DNA of 64,000 bases from Paragonimus westermani (taxonomy: Eukaryota > Platyhelminthes > Trematoda > Plagiorchiida > Troglotrematidae). The DNA is taken from contig QNGE01001034.1 in NCBI GenBank assembly GCA_008508345.1, positions 67,246 through 131,245 on the forward strand. The letters run 5' to 3'. The notes beneath the pieces were generated by a model. The model had not been told where the DNA came from, made no database searches, and saw only the letters and a list, made by a program, of their open reading frames with translations. Position 1 is the first letter of the stretch. Every line of letters begins with the position of its first letter. Shown here piece by piece: positions 49,052-61,480 of the stretch. The translations under genes and the position numbers were made by a program.

Positions 49052-52000
49052 GTTAGTGATTTCTGATGTGTAAAACCGTGCCATTATAGTAGACTGGTCT
49101 GTCCTGAATAGATGTGCTTGCACGACACAATATGCAGTTAGTCATACAAATATATTTCTAAACGCTTACTACCCTGTCCAATTTTCTTCATAACGAATCG
49201 GTTTTACTTGCAACCAACTTATCCTAAAGTTTGTTAGTAGAACATTTATTTAATATGTCTGCAACGTCTGAATTTGTTTGATAGTACCATTTGTATGGTT
49301 CACCGGTTTCATTCATTTAGTTTTCATGAATCAGCTTTCATGGATTGGGTCAACTGTTAAAACCATGTTACAGAAAATAGACCATTTATCCTCATAATTT
49401 TAATCGGAAAAAACATACTTTTGCATATCATAACATCACTACAACCACAGTTACTTCCAATTACTGGCACGAGTTCATGTGGTCAGATGCATCAAGTTAG
49501 GGTGGAAAAGTACACAAAACTATTTTAAGGATGAATAAAAAAATTAACGGAATGGATACTTTGCTATTATCGTTATTACTACTATTCATACGAAAACTGC
49601 ACCCATCGTCCAAAATCCGTCAACATCATGCCCAACGTAGTCCATTCTGGATTAATAACAATGGAACAAATAATGCAAAACTAGTTTTTATGTCTTGTAT
49701 TCCTGTTAACAATGACGAATTGTTTAATTACTCTTTTGTAATGCAGTTGCTGTTAGCGTTGCAGTCTCTGTGAGTACCAGTATTTCACCAAAGTAAGCGT
49801 AACGAAAAACCGATTCAAAAACAGTTGAACTATGATCTTCTGGAGTATAATAAAGTATTTTTTAAAAATGTAAACGACTGTTGACTTATTTAATTATCTT
49901 AATACTATCGGCGTCTCATCTCTTTATGATAGCTTATGATAACTCCTGCGGTAGGAAGTCTGCTGATCAGTAAGCAACTGTGGTAACAGTATCCAAGAAA
50001 TGATCAAGTTCATAAGTAAACCTATGTATGCCGTTCAGATTTTATACCTCACACTTCAAAACCAAAGAGAAAATCGATGATGTTTAGTTCTCCGTGACTC
50101 AATGGTAAATACCAAAGTTCCATTTTCTATCTTACCGGAATTTCACTAGACTGACGACCATCTATCAAAAGGCTGATCGTCTGTGAAGCACGGTATGACC
50201 CGTCGTTTTTTTCCAAATAATATTCAATGGAATGTTTTGAAAAAACGAAAACGGATTTATCAGTAAAGTATCATTAACCATGATCGTGGACCAACTAACA
50301 GGTTGTCAGCGGGTTCATAACAGACAAGTACGTTTGTGTTATGTGACGGTTATCTTACTGATCATATACTACTCCTGTCAAAAGGCGTGGTCAAGAGCAC
50401 TCTAGTGGTCACTAATGGTTAATTCTTCTTCAAAGTATGTCTTCCACCAAAAAATGAACTGTACATAAGTTGAAATTGACAAGGAATTGTTTTTCTCTAA
50501 CATTACTACTGTTGTATTTGTCTTAGGGCTGACGAATGAAATGCCTCATCACAATTGTCTGGATAAAAAAAATACACAGCAACTGATTCCAAACGTAAAC
50601 TTGGGCGAGTCCACAATCTCCCGCATAGCCACGTAGATGAAGGAGTTTGGAATAGGTCCGTTGACTCAGCGAGTTATCTCAAGACAACGCTCTGTGACTT
50701 AATTAACAGTTCAAATGACGTGTCAGAATGAGCAGAGTTGGACGACTACACAATTCCGTCTGTGAATAACCCATAACCAACATATCTAAGCCTTACACTG
50801 GTAAGCTGATTTGATATAAATGGTTGTTGCTGTCGTAACATCAGTGATTGTGTCACGTTGGGTAGCTGAACACTCGTTTACTCAATCAAAGCTAGCTTCT
50901 TATCATACAATTACCATGAATTCGATAATCAAAACACAGGATGAATTTGGTGTATAGTTTCACTTAAGATCAGACTGCAGAAGAAAAGTTTTAATCTTCC
51001 GGTGACTGAATGCTGTGTTTTTCTGGGTTGTGAACAATTCAGGTACAACGTTTGCCTGGAAGCTACAAACGTTCTCTTAAATACCATTGTTATTGTTATC
51101 TAAATAAGTTAATTAAAAATTATTTTAAACAGTGAATTCATTTTTTGTTCTACTCAGCTGTCAAATTGTGACTGACATGAAAGCAAATAGTTGTTTATCA
51201 AAACCGGAATTGTTTGTTAAATTAAATCACAACCGATCGCTCTCATTGGCTATTGCATTTTATTTCGCACATTGGTTGAAGTTGTCTGGCTGTTTTGTAG
51301 TTGGTCTGTGAACGAACAAGCAGCCAATGCAGCTCCAAAGTGGGTTGAAAGAAGTTTATGCAAACGGCTGTGGAAAGTAATTGTGGGTGATCGTGACCAG
51401 CAATACAATGGAGAATACCATATGTACTACCGGAGTGATCGGGTGTTGTAAACAATATTCACACCAAGTTTTGGTTGAGCGTTTAGAGGTGTTCACTCAG
51501 CCGTGTCTATTGTTGAGTTGCTGAAGTTGTGTTCAACACACGGGTCTCAAAAACCCAAAGGTCGAAATGCAAATTCTGATCCGGACAAGAATACGAACTA
51601 CTGATGAGCCCTAATAAGAGCGAAACTCGAGTCTAGTGCTTCTTTTCGTCTGGACTTCATCCTATCGCTTACTGACGGGTCATGGGGCCGATTCACTGGA
51701 CAGCGTAATGCTGACGAGACCCAGTGAAGTCCACTACTTCACTGGTGGTCACTGATATCCACTGTCTGCAACCTGAGTCAAATTTCGGCAGTTGGTGGAT
51801 ATATGTGTTACATTTTATCATGCCATGCAACCTGGTCATTGCCAATCCTTCAAAGTACAATGAAAGTCTTATCCAGCCACACAAATGATTTCAACGAACA
51901 TTCTTGTCTTTCCACTGATTATAAACTAACGAATTATGATCACCAGTCCAAAAGGTTGCAATCAATGAATCGCCTGGAAATTATTGTCATCTCAACTTAG

Positions 52001-54809
52001 GTATAAGTAGCTGAGTTAAAATGACAAGCCTCTCTAACCAAGTTCCCTCGTAAAAGATATTCTGTTTAGTTAATTATTAACTTGCATAGTCCAACCTCGA
52101 TTTTTCATTTTTGTCCTGTTTCACAGTGATTAATTAGGATTACTTTCAGAAGGCTTTAGTTCATTTCAAAAGAACTGTAAAAACATAACCTAAATACAAT
52201 CAACGCTTGTACAATTTCATAGCTGATTTATTAATTCCTATGTCTTCTAGTGCTTCACGGCGTTTTTCCATCCCTCATATAATTCTTAGTTTGCTGACAT
52301 GTCTTCTGATATTGTCTGCAAAAGTGTAACAGTTCTAATTAAACACAAACAACACGATTAACTTTCAACCAGTTTTTATCGTCTGACTTTTAAGTAAAAG
52401 TTTTGTGTAATACTGGTCTGTAATAAGTGACTTCGAGCATCTTTATACTTGGTTTCCTAATCTTGTCTATTTTTCCCCCAAAAAACCTCTGCTAACTTTT
52501 TTACGAATAACTGTCTCTTACCAGAATATCCCAACAGAATCAACTATAGTCCTAATAGACTGATTTTGGAAGAAGCTGGAGGTGTTCAAGACAATATGTT
52601 TTATAAATTCATTCTAAGTTTAATTCTAAACGACCAACCTTCAGGCTGATCCTTCAGTTCGTTTTTGTACCTATGAAACTAGCCTGACACACGTTTGGAT
52701 CGGTGATAGTAGCCCTCATGTAATGACGTTCGACAAGAGTCTATTTTCCTTCCAACTTAATCTGAAATATATCACTTTTCCGTAATCCTTGAAACAGTTT
52801 TAAGTCCCAAGCAATGTTTCACTCTTCCACCTGTTTTCTGTCTGTAATTGGCAATAAGCAGCTCAACAGAATGACACCGTAGGATTATGTAGCATTAGGC
52901 ATTACCTGTTGTGCCGAGTTCCCTGATGATCCGTAATAAATGCCAGTAGTTTCTCCGTGAGTTAATCTGTTTGCCGTGCTACCTAGAGTCAACAGAATCA
53001 GTATGTAGGTGAAGGTTTCAGAATCAGGAAATCTGTGGAAACGCAATTGGTCCCAAGATCCGGGGTGGTTTTTTGGTATTTTACTGATCCGTCAAATATC
53101 TCAACATCTTAGGAATAGTGGCTTTGAGTGAAGTTAATCTCTGTCTACAGTTGTAAACCACTAGATACCACTGGATAGTCATTAGATAATTGCCTTCTGC
53201 ATGCTACGCGTTATTCTCACAATAATCAATTATTAGTACCAAGCAGCAGTTGATGCAAACTGGGACGACAATGGAGAATCAGTGGGTAAACCGTGAAAAT
53301 CAAGAGGGATACTTAGTAGCGTGGATGTCGTCTAGGGTTCAGGTTAATGCGGATGGAGAGGGAGAAGAGCACCTGGTTCGTTTATGATGGATTACGGTCC
53401 GATCGACTGCAATCAGGTCAGAGTAGGTGACCTACTTTCACGGATTACTTTTGTGCGTATTAGTCTTTTTGTAGTGTATGGATGACGTTAACAGCAACTG
53501 TATACACTAACATAATAGGTATCTGTTTGTTTGATCGAATTCACAAGAAACGTACCACCGATTCGACAGTTGTTACTAATCACCAAGAACAAATGCTCCC
53601 TGAACCCCACCATATATCACAACACACCCTGAAGCTAGAAAATGCAAGTTTTTAGTCAATTAACAATGTATTACTTTCGTTGCCATATGCTCTGAAAGGA
53701 AAAAAACATGTACGGTCTTGAGGCAGACTGAGTTTGCCGACAATGGTATTTCGTGCTTTTCACCGTGCTCTATTCTATAAATTACATTTAGGTATGAGAT
53801 AAACGGCATATTAGTGTCCGGTGGGTTACCGATCGTCGACATTATAGATAGTCTACAATCTCAGGTTGTTTGTTTTAGTGCTGTGTTGACGCACGAACAC
53901 ACAACTCTTTCTCAATCAAATAAGGTGGCATCATAAATACAAAGATTATGTTTGTTAAAGATGGTAAAATTTGAGGAATTACTTGCTGAAATTTAAAATC
54001 ATCTTCTCACGCCCTTTCAAGTTAACCTTAGAGTAAGTTCATATTTCATTTTGTCGTTTCTCACGGGATAATTGTGAAACGATCTCAGTAAGTATTCAAA
54101 CTGACTTCTCGACGAATAAAAATGTTCATCAGATAAGAAACAAGTTAACGTGGTATCCGAAGACCTCTACCATTGCAACATTTTCAGCTGCCACAAGTCA
54201 GAAAACACGTATTGTATCCTCGTCCATAACTACGTTTTCACTCTATAGACAGTCGGGAAACCTGGACGCCACTCAAAAGGGAATGCACCAATTTTTAGCT
54301 TGTTATTATGAAGTCAACCGTACAGTGGTCAGCAAGACTGTCCCACTTGAAAGATGTTCGTTGTCGCATCTGTCGAATGCAAAAGATTCAACAACATTTG
54401 ATTGACGTTCAGTTTTACTGGCAAAATCCCTTATTGTTCCTCAGAAATCCATAAGCGTTATTGGTCAGGTGCGCGTGGTCATGTAAATTGATCAGAAACA
54501 ACTGGTAAACTGTTGTCTTTCGCCTGCTTGTTACTTTTATTGCTAGTGTGGCTGTGAGTAGCACTCAGGTTTCACACCAATGTGTTGTCTTCTATTTTGA
54601 TTATGAGGCCAGTTTTCTTTTCCAATAATAGTCAAGTTTTTGACTGATATGAATATAGAAAATGAAATGCTGTCAAAAGCTGTGTCCGAGGAATATTCAA
54701 TTTTGAAGATTTTACCAGCATTCTTCGTTTCATTCTCAGCGAGAAGATACTAACATCATCAATTTTCACCTCGTGACTGCTCTCATTTTATTGTTTATTT
54801 TCTTTGCAG
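49052..54809 (+). other. INSM intron (5758 bp, phase 0)
   Basis: The donor is GTTAGT and the acceptor is ttgtttattttctttgcag. Joining the flanking AAG and ATG rebuilds a canonical zinc finger, which is strong support for both splice sites. The intron contains a well-formed hammerhead motif at 51580-51654 in the sense orientation and only short unrecognised frames otherwise. Confidence 0.85.
51580..51654 (+). ncRNA. Hammerhead ribozyme (type I, Sm-alpha-like) in the INSM intron
   Basis: Outer stem I TCCGGAC (51580-51586) pairs with GTCTGGA (51648-51654), 7 bp including one G-U. An internal loop follows, then inner stem I ACTA (51597-51600) with TAGT (51634-51637). The core CTGATGA is at 51601-51607. 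Stem II GCCCT/AGAGC (51608-51621, loop AATA) has one mismatch. GAA is at 51622-51624, palindromic stem III ACTCGAGT at 51625-51632, and the predicted cleavage follows C51633. All invariant core bases are present, and the stem I internal loop is where natural hammerheads make their tertiary contact with loop II. Sm-alpha-type retroposons of schistosomes carry hammerheads of this type. Confidence 0.78.
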
Positions 54810-55145
54810 ATGTTTAACTGTCCAGCCAATCGAGCTTCTCACCAGAGATGGCATCGACCCAGATTATCTCAGACTCAAGAGGAACTGTTTAGAAAAACTT
54901 CCACCCCAAGTTCGACGAGTAACGAGCGGCAAGTTTGGTCCAGTCAATCGAATTTTGTTTCCCAAACTGAACAAACTTCATCTGTACATCAGCCCGCCAA
55001 TCGGCACAGTGATCAAGTTGGTCTTGTGAATACGTCTCAGTACGGGTGCATAAACGCGTCGTTCCGGGCAAGTAAGGCTTACCGGGAAGAGGGCGAAAAA
55101 GCCAAACGGTTGACTTCTTTCTCTGTGGAAGCGCTGCTTGCCTGA
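54810..55145 (+). CDS. INSM1: INSM/Nerfin zinc-finger transcription factor, exon B (3' end)
   Basis: The exon opens with MFNCPANRASHQRWHRPR, which completes finger 2 as C252-x2-C255-x12-H268-x3-H272. CPANxASHxRWHxPR is the most conserved string of the family. The next 80 residues are S/T/Q-rich and low in complexity. The protein ends LTSFSVEALLA and TGA: FSVEALL fits the eh1 Groucho co-repressor motif and resembles the version in Msx homeoproteins. With exon A the protein would be 368 residues with two fingers. Family members usually have three to five, so either this lineage is reduced or further exons are spliced in. An AATAAA overlaps the stop. Confidence 0.9.
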   Translation: MFNCPANRASHQRWHRPRLSQTQEELFRKTSTPSSTSNERQVWSSQSNFVSQTEQTSSVHQPANRHSDQVGLVNTSQYGCINASFRASKAYREEGEKAKRLTSFSVEALLA

Positions 55146-55150
55146 ATAAA
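55145..55150 (+). terminator. AATAAA overlapping the INSM stop codon
   Basis: The sequence TGAATAAA places a canonical poly(A) hexamer on the last base of the stop. If used, the 3' UTR would be only about 20-30 nt. I see no better hexamer in the next 200 bp. Confidence 0.4.
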
Positions 55151-58100
55151 AGAAAGCTTTGATTTTCTTCAAAATAAGCTGACGGTGACAAAAGACTATT
55201 GAACAGTGCCTTGAATGAAATAAGAACTATTGAATACCGAATCTTTTTTTATTGTTTGTAGTGAACTGAACTGTGAACATTCAGTGCACTACAAAAGCGA
55301 ATTCTTTTGTTACGCCTACAAAAAAATCAGTATAAAATTGAGTCGGTTAATGATTGCATTCTGTTTTGTACGCTACTCACTGGTAAAGATAACGCGTAAG
55401 AACCGAAACCATCGTTGGTGGGTGGATGTGGCTAAGATACTTGAAAAAATTGACTTAATATCCATCGGTTCACAAGTGATTTTAAGAACTGTAGAAACGT
55501 CTCCAGGGTTACAGGAGAATTACAATTGTGATATCTGTTAGATGATTTGAACAAGTAAAACTGATTACGTAACAACGTGTTTGTTCCGGTCAGCAACTAA
55601 TAGTTAAATGGAAAAACATTCTGGTGCGTACAATCAAACTTTGAGTTTTTCTGAACATCAGTCATTCCTCGATTCTGGACGTATGTGTGTGTTACAAATT
55701 TACAAATATCTATTTTTCTGGTGTAAAGGAACGAGACTTCGTGAACTCCTGATGGACTGATTGACAACATTTAACATATACCGTAGTTGGACGAAAAACC
55801 AAAAGCCAGATGTGTTTTATGAAGGATAGATAACTAAAATAACGTATTGGTCACTATGGTATAAGTTACCGTGGTAATGTTAGGTTCACTTGTGTTTACC
55901 TCTGGACGTATTAAGTGAGAGTTCTGAGGCATTTGGATGATACCTAGAAGAAAAATTGGACAGTTTCTGTTAGCATTTTGACAAACAACATGGATGACCT
56001 TTGTTGGAATTGCTGGGTGGACAGCTTTGAATAAGTGTTTTGCCATCGTACTTTTAACGGTTTTGAAGCGTTCAGAGGCCATCTCAGAATATGCCTCTTA
56101 ATTCGAGTATCATAATCTCACTGTAGGACCAACGCATTAATCGTACAATCTTGCGTAATTTGTAATGACGTCACTTAGCATATATTCTGTTCATCTTTGA
56201 TATGGATGGAGTCTACATCTAGGTCAATTTGAACGATCAGATGCAGTTCGAATTTAACCGTAAAGAGTATCACAAAATAGAAGCTGTGATACAACCAACC
56301 ACCCATCCACCGTGGCCTGTTTCACTTCTAGTAAGACACAATAAACAGAGATTGGAACTAGCAACCTCTGTGAGATGACCCTTTTCAGTCTGTTCATCGG
56401 CTATAGGAGCATGGATACAAACATATTCTTTTGTCAGGTGTGAACTAACAAGCTGAGCTGGACTGTGATCTCCCTTAACAAAAGGGGTACTCCACAAAAA
56501 AATGTAAATTATAAGATTTCATTTACATTGTAGGATATGGGGCGTGCTGTCATCAATGGAGTATAATTCGGGTTTAACATTCGACCTACAATCTTGTCCT
56601 TTTAGAGACGCACAGTGTCAAATATCAATATCATGTCTTCCACGTTCGACACGGTCAATCTCAAAACCATTAAGACGAGACTGTTTGTGTGGACATTAAT
56701 TGTCTCCTGTATGGAACTGAGACAAGAAGTCCATATCGTCGGTGTTTGCTATCACGTGTTCAGTTCACACAATAGAAGAGATCAGTATGAGTCTGTGTGG
56801 AGAGTAATTAAATCATCCCTGCTTGCTACGTGTTGACTGATCACAGCTGACACACGCGGATGATTCGGTTCAGACGCTTTCTGCTCCCCCCTACACTCTG
56901 CTGAATTTGGGAGCGTCATCAGTGTTGACCGAGTGTGTGGAAACATGAGCCCGCGGTTCTGGAGATCAGGTTCGGTTGAGTGCGTTACAGCTGAGCAAAC
57001 GGGACAGACAGAAAGAGGTGTGACCCCATCTAGTTAGAAAGCAGTTGTATATACGGTCGTGTAAGGTCATGATCAGTGGGGTTCCTTATCAGGCATTTCA
57101 CGTGTGGAATACACCATTGGGTAGGTCCACACTTCAAACATGCTGATGAATGGACAATGTTGATGTTTAACCAGGAGTTTTCTCGCACTGTGTCACTTTC
57201 CCACGCATTGCACGCGACTGGAAAACAAAAGCAAATATGAAAGTTTTATCATATTTGCAAATAAGGTTTGATATTAAACAGCACAAATCGGTGACTACGT
57301 TGTCTTTTTGCTCATCTCGAGCAAGCTTGTGATTGTTTTACGACTGCATAGCTCAGTTTAAACATCGTGACAAGGAATGGTCATCGCAACATGGCGAAGA
57401 CGCGTTCGACTGGAAGTTATGGATTAAACTCCTGGATATCACAGGCATTCGTATTTAGCTCAGTTGAATTACCGGTGTATAACTTATCAACAACCAGTGT
57501 TCCGTGGTGACTTTGAAGAAGATTTCCTGACATTTGTCCCAAAACAAAAGCGCCAGCCTCTTAAGTTGGATAGGTGTGAACATTTGCCAAAGTCTGACAC
57601 ACATGGATGTTTAGCGCAGTGATTCATACGATTTTAAGGCTATCGTCCCAAATTCTCTTAAGTACAGCATACTCGCTTCCGTGCTTCGTATGAATTGGGT
57701 GGGCGATAAATGAGGAGCCATACCCAGTAAACACCTTATTCCATGCAAATTAATATAAGACTGAATATATGCCCAAAGGTCAATGAGGTGGGTGAGATTG
57801 GTAGAATTGTGTCAGATTAGTAGCAGCAGGCTGTAAATCTCTCCGAAGTGGCTTCAGATCCCCACTTTTAGTTGCGGTGGATCCCATATGACAGAGGTGG
57901 TTAGATGAGCAACTCAGTCTAAATGTGGAAATTCTGAGTTCCTGGCATGGATTCTTAGCTCATCTGCTACAGTACTTCCCAGATCTACTTTAAACAAACA
58001 AGCAATTCAACGAATGACTCAATCGTTCAGTGTTTGACTTTCGATCGGCCACCGAAAGGAAAAAGATAATTGGTCACTTTGGTTACATCTCGAAGCACCT

Positions 58101-59045
58101 AAACATAGCAGAAAAAGTTGGTGGTTTAACAGGCTCTGATCTCCGAAGAAAAGAGAAAAGATTATTAGTTAACTTGATTGCAACATATTTCCGAGTTATT
58201 TTCAGGTTCATGGTTGTTTGCTTCTAGACCTACAGTGTGTCTCTAGCGCCTAGGAGAAATTCAATGCATGCTGAACAACTAACTGTTTGTTCACCTGTAC
58301 GTACTTAGTCGGTTAACCAGTACCTTGTGAACGTTCACGTTGTGATTGTTATAGGGTTGCTTGAACGTGTTTCAAGTAACCACCTTGAAATATTATGCTA
58401 TACTTGTTTATTCGTACATGTAAGATCAGTGACAACTTGGATAACAACTTCAACCATGAACCCACTGGTTGACGGGCAAAATTTCACCCCAATTATCCAC
58501 ACGTGATAAGTCCAGACGAGGAAGAGGCGATGCTCTATGGGATTGGGGTTGAACACCATTGCAATTATTGTACTTGTAGCCATGACAAGTAGAAACGTAC
58601 AATCTGGAGATGCATCATGTTCGTCCATGCTGACGGTGTGTGTATGCAATATTTCGGATTCATCGACCTAACTTAATTCTACTTTGGCAACTGTTGTCCT
58701 ATGAAGACTTTGCACATCAAAGCTGACAGTCCTTCCTACTGCAACTTACCGAACTGAGATCGTACGATGTCACTGAAAGTAAATTTTTCAGCAGTTTACA
58801 TCGTGAACCAAACGGGAAATATCCCGTAAAATTGTATTACATATCTTTAAGCCTGTGGATGCCAGCAACTCACGTAACTTCTGGGGGCACTGGCGAATAC
58901 GTATCACTTAGCTCCTTAATACTCAAGCATGATCACCAATAAGGAAGAAACAAACGAGAATATTCGTGTTGCGTACACGCCCGAAAATTCAGGTTGGTGC
59001 AACTGGTCAACACCGACGTATCCAATGATTGTGTGGATCTCCTGT
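55151..59045. other. No recognised gene; one perfect inverted repeat
   Basis: Frames are short, the longest being 55230-55541 (+, 103 codons, unrecognised). GCAAATATGA (57231-57240) and TCATATTTGC (57249-57258) form a perfect 10-bp stem with an 8-nt loop. Confidence 0.45.
57231..57258 (+). repeat. Perfect 10-bp inverted repeat
   Basis: The arms GCAAATATGA and TCATATTTGC surround the loop AAGTTTTA. The role is unknown. Confidence 0.55.
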
Positions 59046-59046
59046 T

Positions 59047-59290
59047 TTGAATGGCTGCATATCGAACTTAAAACCTCTTGACTCAGCTGGATCAGATGGC
59101 ATTTTGCCGGCCGTTCTTAAAAAATGCGCATCTTCATCGAGTTCGCCATGGCTACTCTGTTCAATAGTTGCATTCTCGAAGAACAACCTGTAGACAGTCA
59201 GTAAAAGTGCTCATTAGACCAGATCCCGGAAGAAGAACGTATCCCTCAATCGACCCCCTATTATTAAATATCAGTTTTCAATCAAGGATA
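59047..59290 (+). mobile_element. Non-LTR retrotransposon remnant (RT fingers region)
   Basis: The plus strand reads LKPLDSAGSDGILPAVLKKC with SSSSSPWLLCSI following. This matches the LxxLDxxKSxGPDGIxPxxLK block near the start of CR1/Jockey-type reverse transcriptases. The continuation (SKSAH, stop, TRSRKKNVSLNRPPIIKY) matches WKxAxVxPIxKxGxxxxxxNYRPI. Stops show it is dead. It could belong to the same family as the 11.4-kb fragment, which covers a later part of the RT. Confidence 0.6.
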
Positions 59291-59879
59291 GGTCGCATCT
59301 TGTTTGACGATCAAACGAGCGCAACTTATATTCACTGGCTTTTGTAATTTATGCTTTTATTTATTCGTTTGTTAAACGGGGTGGTTCTATTCGATGCTGT
59401 TTCTTGGACTTCAGTAGTGCAGATGGGAGACTCGGTCGAAACCTTTCCCATTGATCTACCTCAACTTATCGGTTCTGCTCCTGCTTGCCTAAAACCTGTC
59501 ACCGAATGGTTTAATAGTCATATTCCAACTGTACTCCTGTAAAATCGCACCTCTTTGTTAGATTTATGCTACAACGGTGTCTTTCATGTTGTAATTTTTC
59601 TGTGTTTTTTTCTCTTTTCATGTTCGAGAAGACATTCTTTCCAAGCTTGACGACGAAGTCGATTTGAGCTGTACAACTTCGGTTGACAGTAAAAGCAATA
59701 AACTTCAAGTGCCTACTATTCAGCCAAGTGACTAGTCGCTCTCCATAAACCGACCTTTAAAATGTAAAACATTTGATTCCTTTCGAAGAGCCTGAAAAAA
59801 TCAGTTGGAACAAAAAGAGTGATAGAGACAAACATTCCTAACTGATCTATTAGTATCAAATTTATAATGGCGTGAGTCG

Positions 59880-60040
59880 GCTTTTCCATAGCAAACAATT
59901 GCAAGTTCGGATGATTAATCAGCGGGTTGAGAGAGATCACTAGGTCTAGGGAAGAGTCAGGTTAACGAACAGCTGCTTTTGTCCACGAAGTTGGCCTGAG
60001 TCGATTGATTGCAATCGTTTCAGAAAGCCACAGGGAACTT
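59880..60040 (-). repeat. Inverted-copy partner of 62312-62472 (PLE D 3' end)
   Basis: The reverse complement of this stretch matches 62312-62472 at about 95 per cent by eye, including the end of the endonuclease and about 75 bp of untranslated sequence. The close match implies two recent insertions of the same family, or a recent inverted duplication, compared with the older PLE A. Confidence 0.75.
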
Positions 60041-61480
60041 GGATTAGAAAGATATGAGGTGATTTTGAACGCACAGCATGTTCAATGTTCATGACGTGTC
60101 CAAGAACTGAAGAACCTGGCTGTTTACATGTTTGAGCAACCTTGCCATTCTCCAGCAACATATTTTTCCGCCCAGGCAGATGTCCCCCACTATGACGAAC
60201 AAACATTTATCGGTCTCGCCTAATTACTTTTCCTTACAGTTACATATAAGTCATTGAGATCGACTGAGTGGTTGAACTCCATTAGGTTTGCAGCAATAGA
60301 AAACTAGCAAGATTTTGCTAGACCCCGAGTTAGCCACACCGGATGATGCTCCTGAATGCGTTCGGATAGTCTCCGTGTCGTTACATATAAACCAGTAAGC
60401 ATAATGTAAGGTGCCAACAGTAAGCTGACCTTTGATTGAAGGCACTGATAGCTTCCGAGTCCGAACAATCACACAGAGTTCAGCCGCATTACATCTTCGC
60501 TTCAGGGAATTCTTCGATCGCCGTGATGTTTGATGAATTACGTGACCACCCTTCAAAGATTGTTCTACGTAGATCCTTCTTTTTTTAGAGTGATCACCAA
60601 TTTGATCGGGAAATGATACAGTACTTGCACGTAACCTTTAGGTTAGTATGAAAACTAGCTAGGTGTTGCGTGAGATTAACTATTACTTGTTTACATCAAC
60701 TGAATATTAATGTGTTGTTGATGTACCTCTCGCAATATAACTATTTGGCCATCTCCGTAGCTAACAGTCGCCCAACCATTATCAGGAAATGGTCTGTTAA
60801 GATGGACCCTAGTGTACATCCCAATGGCTACCCTTTCTGTCTGACGACAGTACTGTTCGAGAAAATGAAATCTACCACTCTCAATGCAGGACGTCGGTCG
60901 GGAATGACAATGCGGTGTGATTCAATTCAACAAGCTTACGAATATAATCAATCGTTTCGTGCAGCATAGCGTTTATGAACGACTGGATATATACAGAATG
61001 AATCAGTTCATTAGAAAAATTGATTCCTTCTAGGTCACTTGTCGATTCTAAAGAATCTTTAATAAACTGTGTCCAAATTTTGTGTGTTAGTGCAGGAAGA
61101 ACGGCAAAAAGCCAACCTGTCAACCTATGACAAGAGTAGTATGTCAATCTCAAAATTAGTTGAAGTGGCATCCTGGAATTGTGTTTTTAACAGACCGTAA
61201 ATTTGATGTGTTAACTGTCCACAGTGTTTACTAGATTTGTGCCGTATCTGATCGATAATCCATGACCGTGAGTACATTCGAAGATGTCGTTTTGTGCAGC
61301 TTTTTACTTCGCCAACACTGTGCACTATATCTATTCACTGAAACGTTGTTTGATCATCCAATATTGACACCTTCCTCATATACGTATTCTTGTCCAAAAT
61401 GACGGCTCCAGGGTCTTTATCCGACACATTTCACTACGTTTTTTGTCTTACTTCCTCTCAGCGATTACAGGTGTTGCTTC
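59945..61480 (-). mobile_element. Penelope-like retroelement D, degenerate
   Basis: On the minus strand, in order: SDKDPGAVILDKNTYMRKV (about 61428-61372, the TKPDKG block); YGLLKTQFQDA (61125-61325); RLTGWLFAVLPALTHKIW with IKDSLE and SFINAMLHETIDYIRKLVEL (60881-61171, matching SLFTNVPLxETIxYI); CRQTERVAIGM (about 60840-60810, matching YRQxxGVAIGSPL); linker NAAELCVIVRTRKL; LICNCKEK, stop, LGETDKCLF (about 60245-60200, the CxC and YIG region); GHVMNIEHAV and the IAI block (60110-59990). Stops and frameshifts are frequent. The wording differs from PLE A, so it is a second lineage. Confidence 0.75.
59946..60250 (-). pseudogene. PLE D GIY-YIG endonuclease region (broken)
   Basis: The open frame 60206-59946 reads SSVLGHVMNIEHAV and ends GQKQLFVNLTLP. 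The IAI block (ETIAINRLRP) is in another frame, so at least one frameshift lies inside the conserved C-terminus. The YIG glycine survives as LGETDKC. It is followed on its strand by a 3' untranslated region shared with the 62.4-kb copy. Confidence 0.7.

Noticed and set aside
51703..51745. CTGACGAGACCCAGTGAAG as a second hammerhead next to the intronic one
   Set aside because: The CUGANGA core fits, but no stem III and no stem I pairing are visible.
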